Below, one piece after another: positions 63,453 to 64,000 of a stretch of DNA of 64,000 nucleotides. Where the stretch lies: assembly GCF_001898175.1 (NCBI RefSeq), contig NZ_MKTH01000008.1:124001-188000 (forward strand), read 5' to 3'. The position numbers and the translations under genes are program-made. This stretch comes from Cellulomonas sp. 73-92. GTDB lineage: Bacteria > Actinomycetota > Actinomycetes > Actinomycetales > Cellulomonadaceae. Numbering within the stretch: position 1 is the stretch's first letter; each line of letters starts with the position of its first letter. Below the pieces are notes generated by a model. That model did not search any database. It worked only from the letters and a program-made list of their open reading frames with translations, and was not told the DNA's origin.

Positions 63453-64000
63453 CCGGCTACCTCGACCCACCCTTCGCGGCGCTGGCGCACCGCGGGTTCT
63501 CGCGCGACGGGCTGGAGAACTCCCTGGCGGCGTTCGCCGCCGCGGTCGACCTGGGGTACCGGTACGTCGAGACGGACGCGCACGCCACGTCGGACGGCGT
63601 CGCCGTCGCGCTGCACGACGCCACGCTCGACCGCACCACCGACGGCCACGGCCGGGTGCGCGACCTCCCCTGGCGCGAGGTCCGCGCGGCACGCATCGGC
63701 GGTGTCGAGCCCGTGCCGCTGCTGGAGGACGTGCTCGGCTCGTTCCCCGACGTGCGCGTCAACATCGACGTCAAGGAGCCGGCGGGGATCTTCCCGGTGG
63801 CCGAGGTGATCGAGCGGACCCGCTCGCACGACCGCGTGCTCGTCGCCTCGTTCTCCGCCGCGCGCCGCCGGGCCACGCAGCGCCGGCTGAGCAGGCCGGT
63901 GGCGACATCGGCCGGCACGACCGAGATCGCCCGGTTCGCCCTCGACACGCGCCTCGGCCGCCCGGTGCGCTGGCTGGCCGAGCGGGTGGACTGCCTCCAG
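63449..64000 (+). CDS. Glycerophosphodiester phosphodiesterase (3'-truncated by window edge)
   Basis: 184 residues visible, frame open to the last base. LAHRGFSRDGLENS carries the catalytic His14-Arg15, ETDAHATSDG provides metal ligands Glu41 and Asp43, and ALHDATLDRTT the second catalytic His56; NIDVKEP supplies a further metal ligand. This is the GDPD family, which releases glycerol 3-phosphate from glycerophosphodiesters. GTG 63449 overlaps the hydrolase stop. No signal peptide is seen, so it is probably cytoplasmic. Confidence 0.93.
   Translation, partial: MTGYLDPPFAALAHRGFSRDGLENSLAAFAAAVDLGYRYVETDAHATSDGVAVALHDATLDRTTDGHGRVRDLPWREVRAARIGGVEPVPLLEDVLGSFPDVRVNIDVKEPAGIFPVAEVIERTRSHDRVLVASFSAARRRATQRRLSRPVATSAGTTEIARFALDTRLGRPVRWLAERVDCLQ

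Overview
The window is extremely GC-rich, with densely packed genes, frequent GTG starts, ATGA/GTGA/TGATG stop-start overlaps and an initiator tRNA gene without an encoded CCA end. Together with three binding-protein sugar ABC operons that lack their own ATPase, intracellular glycoside hydrolases, ROK regulators and F420-type proteins, this points to an actinomycete of the Micrococcales. A Cellulomonas-like organism is the best guess; that is an inference from gene content, not a measured relationship. I see no insertion sequence, phage gene, CRISPR array or rRNA.

Layout. 1-6.1 kb: 3' part of a P-type cation ATPase, then a proton-pumping pyrophosphatase coupled to a GT-B-like glycosyltransferase. 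6.2-8.3 kb: a His-rich PadR repressor, a ThuA-like protein and the initiator tRNA-fMet with a clear promoter. 8.4-14.5 kb: membrane proteins, a HemN/HemW-like radical SAM protein coupled to a SHOCT protein, and a PadR/ABC1-kinase operon. 14.6-17.9 kb: a GntR regulator divergent from a small unknown protein, a TetR-GAPDH operon behind a perfect palindrome, and an F420-type oxidoreductase-like protein. 17.9-24.3 kb: a probable amino-sugar operon (GlcNAc-type kinase, SBP, two permeases, SIS isomerase) with a ROK regulator. 24.4-35.7 kb: TetR-controlled ABC exporter, TetR/MFS pair sharing an operator motif, a P-loop kinase, an epimerase-like protein, and a ribbon-helix-helix/DUF4097/ABC-2 operon.

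35.7-44.5 kb holds the complete potassium system: kdpC-B-A-F plus an additional 27-residue membrane peptide on the minus strand, and kdpDE on the plus strand. Between them lies an unknown membrane protein gene. Three arrays of an 11-bp-phased heptamer (CTGACGC or its complement) point at kdpF, this gene and kdpD, which looks like a KdpE regulon. 44.5-46.4 kb: two small unknown genes and an aldo/keto reductase.

46.5-60.5 kb contains two leftward oligosaccharide operons. The first runs ROK regulator, MalF-type permease, MalG-type permease, SBP, GH15, GH31 (alpha-glucoside use). The second runs SBP, MalF-type, MalG-type, GH5, ROK regulator (beta-glucan or cello-oligosaccharide use). The hydrolases lack signal peptides, so the oligosaccharides are imported first and cut inside. 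The three import systems would need a shared MsiK-type ATPase from elsewhere. 60.6-64 kb: a DUF1508 protein, a UMF1-type MFS protein, and an alpha/beta hydrolase coupled to a glycerophosphodiester phosphodiesterase that runs off the window.

Regulatory structure is unusually readable: most regulators have a palindrome at their own promoter, and several genes have a -10-like hexamer exactly six bases before the start codon, which suggests leaderless transcripts.
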